Below, one piece after another: positions 63,991 to 64,000 of a stretch of 64,000 nt of DNA (its first letter is position 1; each line of letters starts with the position of its first letter). The stretch is from Tragulus kanchil (taxonomy: Eukaryota; Chordata; Mammalia; Artiodactyla; Tragulidae): the NCBI GenBank assembly GCA_022376925.1, contig JAIOJX010000002.1:134612831-134676830 (forward strand), given 5' to 3'. The position numbers and the translations under genes are program-made. Under the pieces are notes generated by a model. That model made no database searches. It was not told where the DNA came from and saw nothing but the letters and a program-made list of their open reading frames with translations.

Positions 63991-64000
63991 TTACTGTTGA

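Overview
The window is mammalian nuclear DNA from a ruminant, most likely a bovid. It is packed with BovB (RTE) LINE fragments, BovB-derived Bov-A2/Bov-tA SINEs and tRNA-derived CHR-type SINEs, a combination typical of ruminant genomes. Older mammalian repeats (MIR, L2, L1, Tigger1, MaLR LTRs) lie between them. I see no bacterial, plasmid or phage features.

The only protein-coding gene I can support is PRKCB (protein kinase C beta), on the + strand. Three consecutive coding exons are visible: 1065-1147 (second half of the C1A zinc finger), 50984-51095 (first part of C1B) and 53660-53788 (rest of C1B and the start of C2). All three have consensus AG acceptors and GT donors and compatible phases. 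Bases 1-28 are the 3' end of a second copy of the first of these exons, with its donor. Everything else is intron: about 49.8 kb as assembled between the first two exons, 2.56 kb between the next two, and more than 10.2 kb downstream. The remaining open reading frames are chance frames in introns and repeats.

The most striking feature is structural. Seventeen head-to-tail duplications of nearly constant size (copies of about 1.04-1.19 kb) recur through the window, with copy1/copy2 junctions near 839, 5898, 13502, 15337, 18354, 21610, 25933, 28431, 30256, 32149, 36289, 40060, 44064, 48741, 56138, 57996 and 60583. About 19 kb (roughly 30 percent) is therefore redundant. They ignore repeat and exon boundaries. 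At many junctions, small deletions or short filler cluster within about 100 bases of the join while the rest of the copies is nearly identical. The window reads as about 18 blocks of 1.8-7.6 kb, each overlapping the previous one by about 1.1 kb and concatenated without trimming. I judge an assembly artefact far more likely than biology, but it is the main thing to check.

Layout: 1-1147 PRKCB exon copies; 1148-50983 long intron with most duplications, BovB at 5561-7030 (with 5' inversion) and 38334-39705 (reverse transcriptase part), nested SINEs, a Tigger1 element, LTR-like segments near 11 kb and 29 kb, and a unique, possibly conserved stretch at 34080-34345; 50984-53788 exons 4 and 5 around a purine-rich intron, free of duplications; 53789-64000 downstream intron with a BovB 3' half, two MaLR LTRs and an L2 element split by a SINE.

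Repeat family names come from recognition of consensus sequence by eye and should be read as family-level calls.
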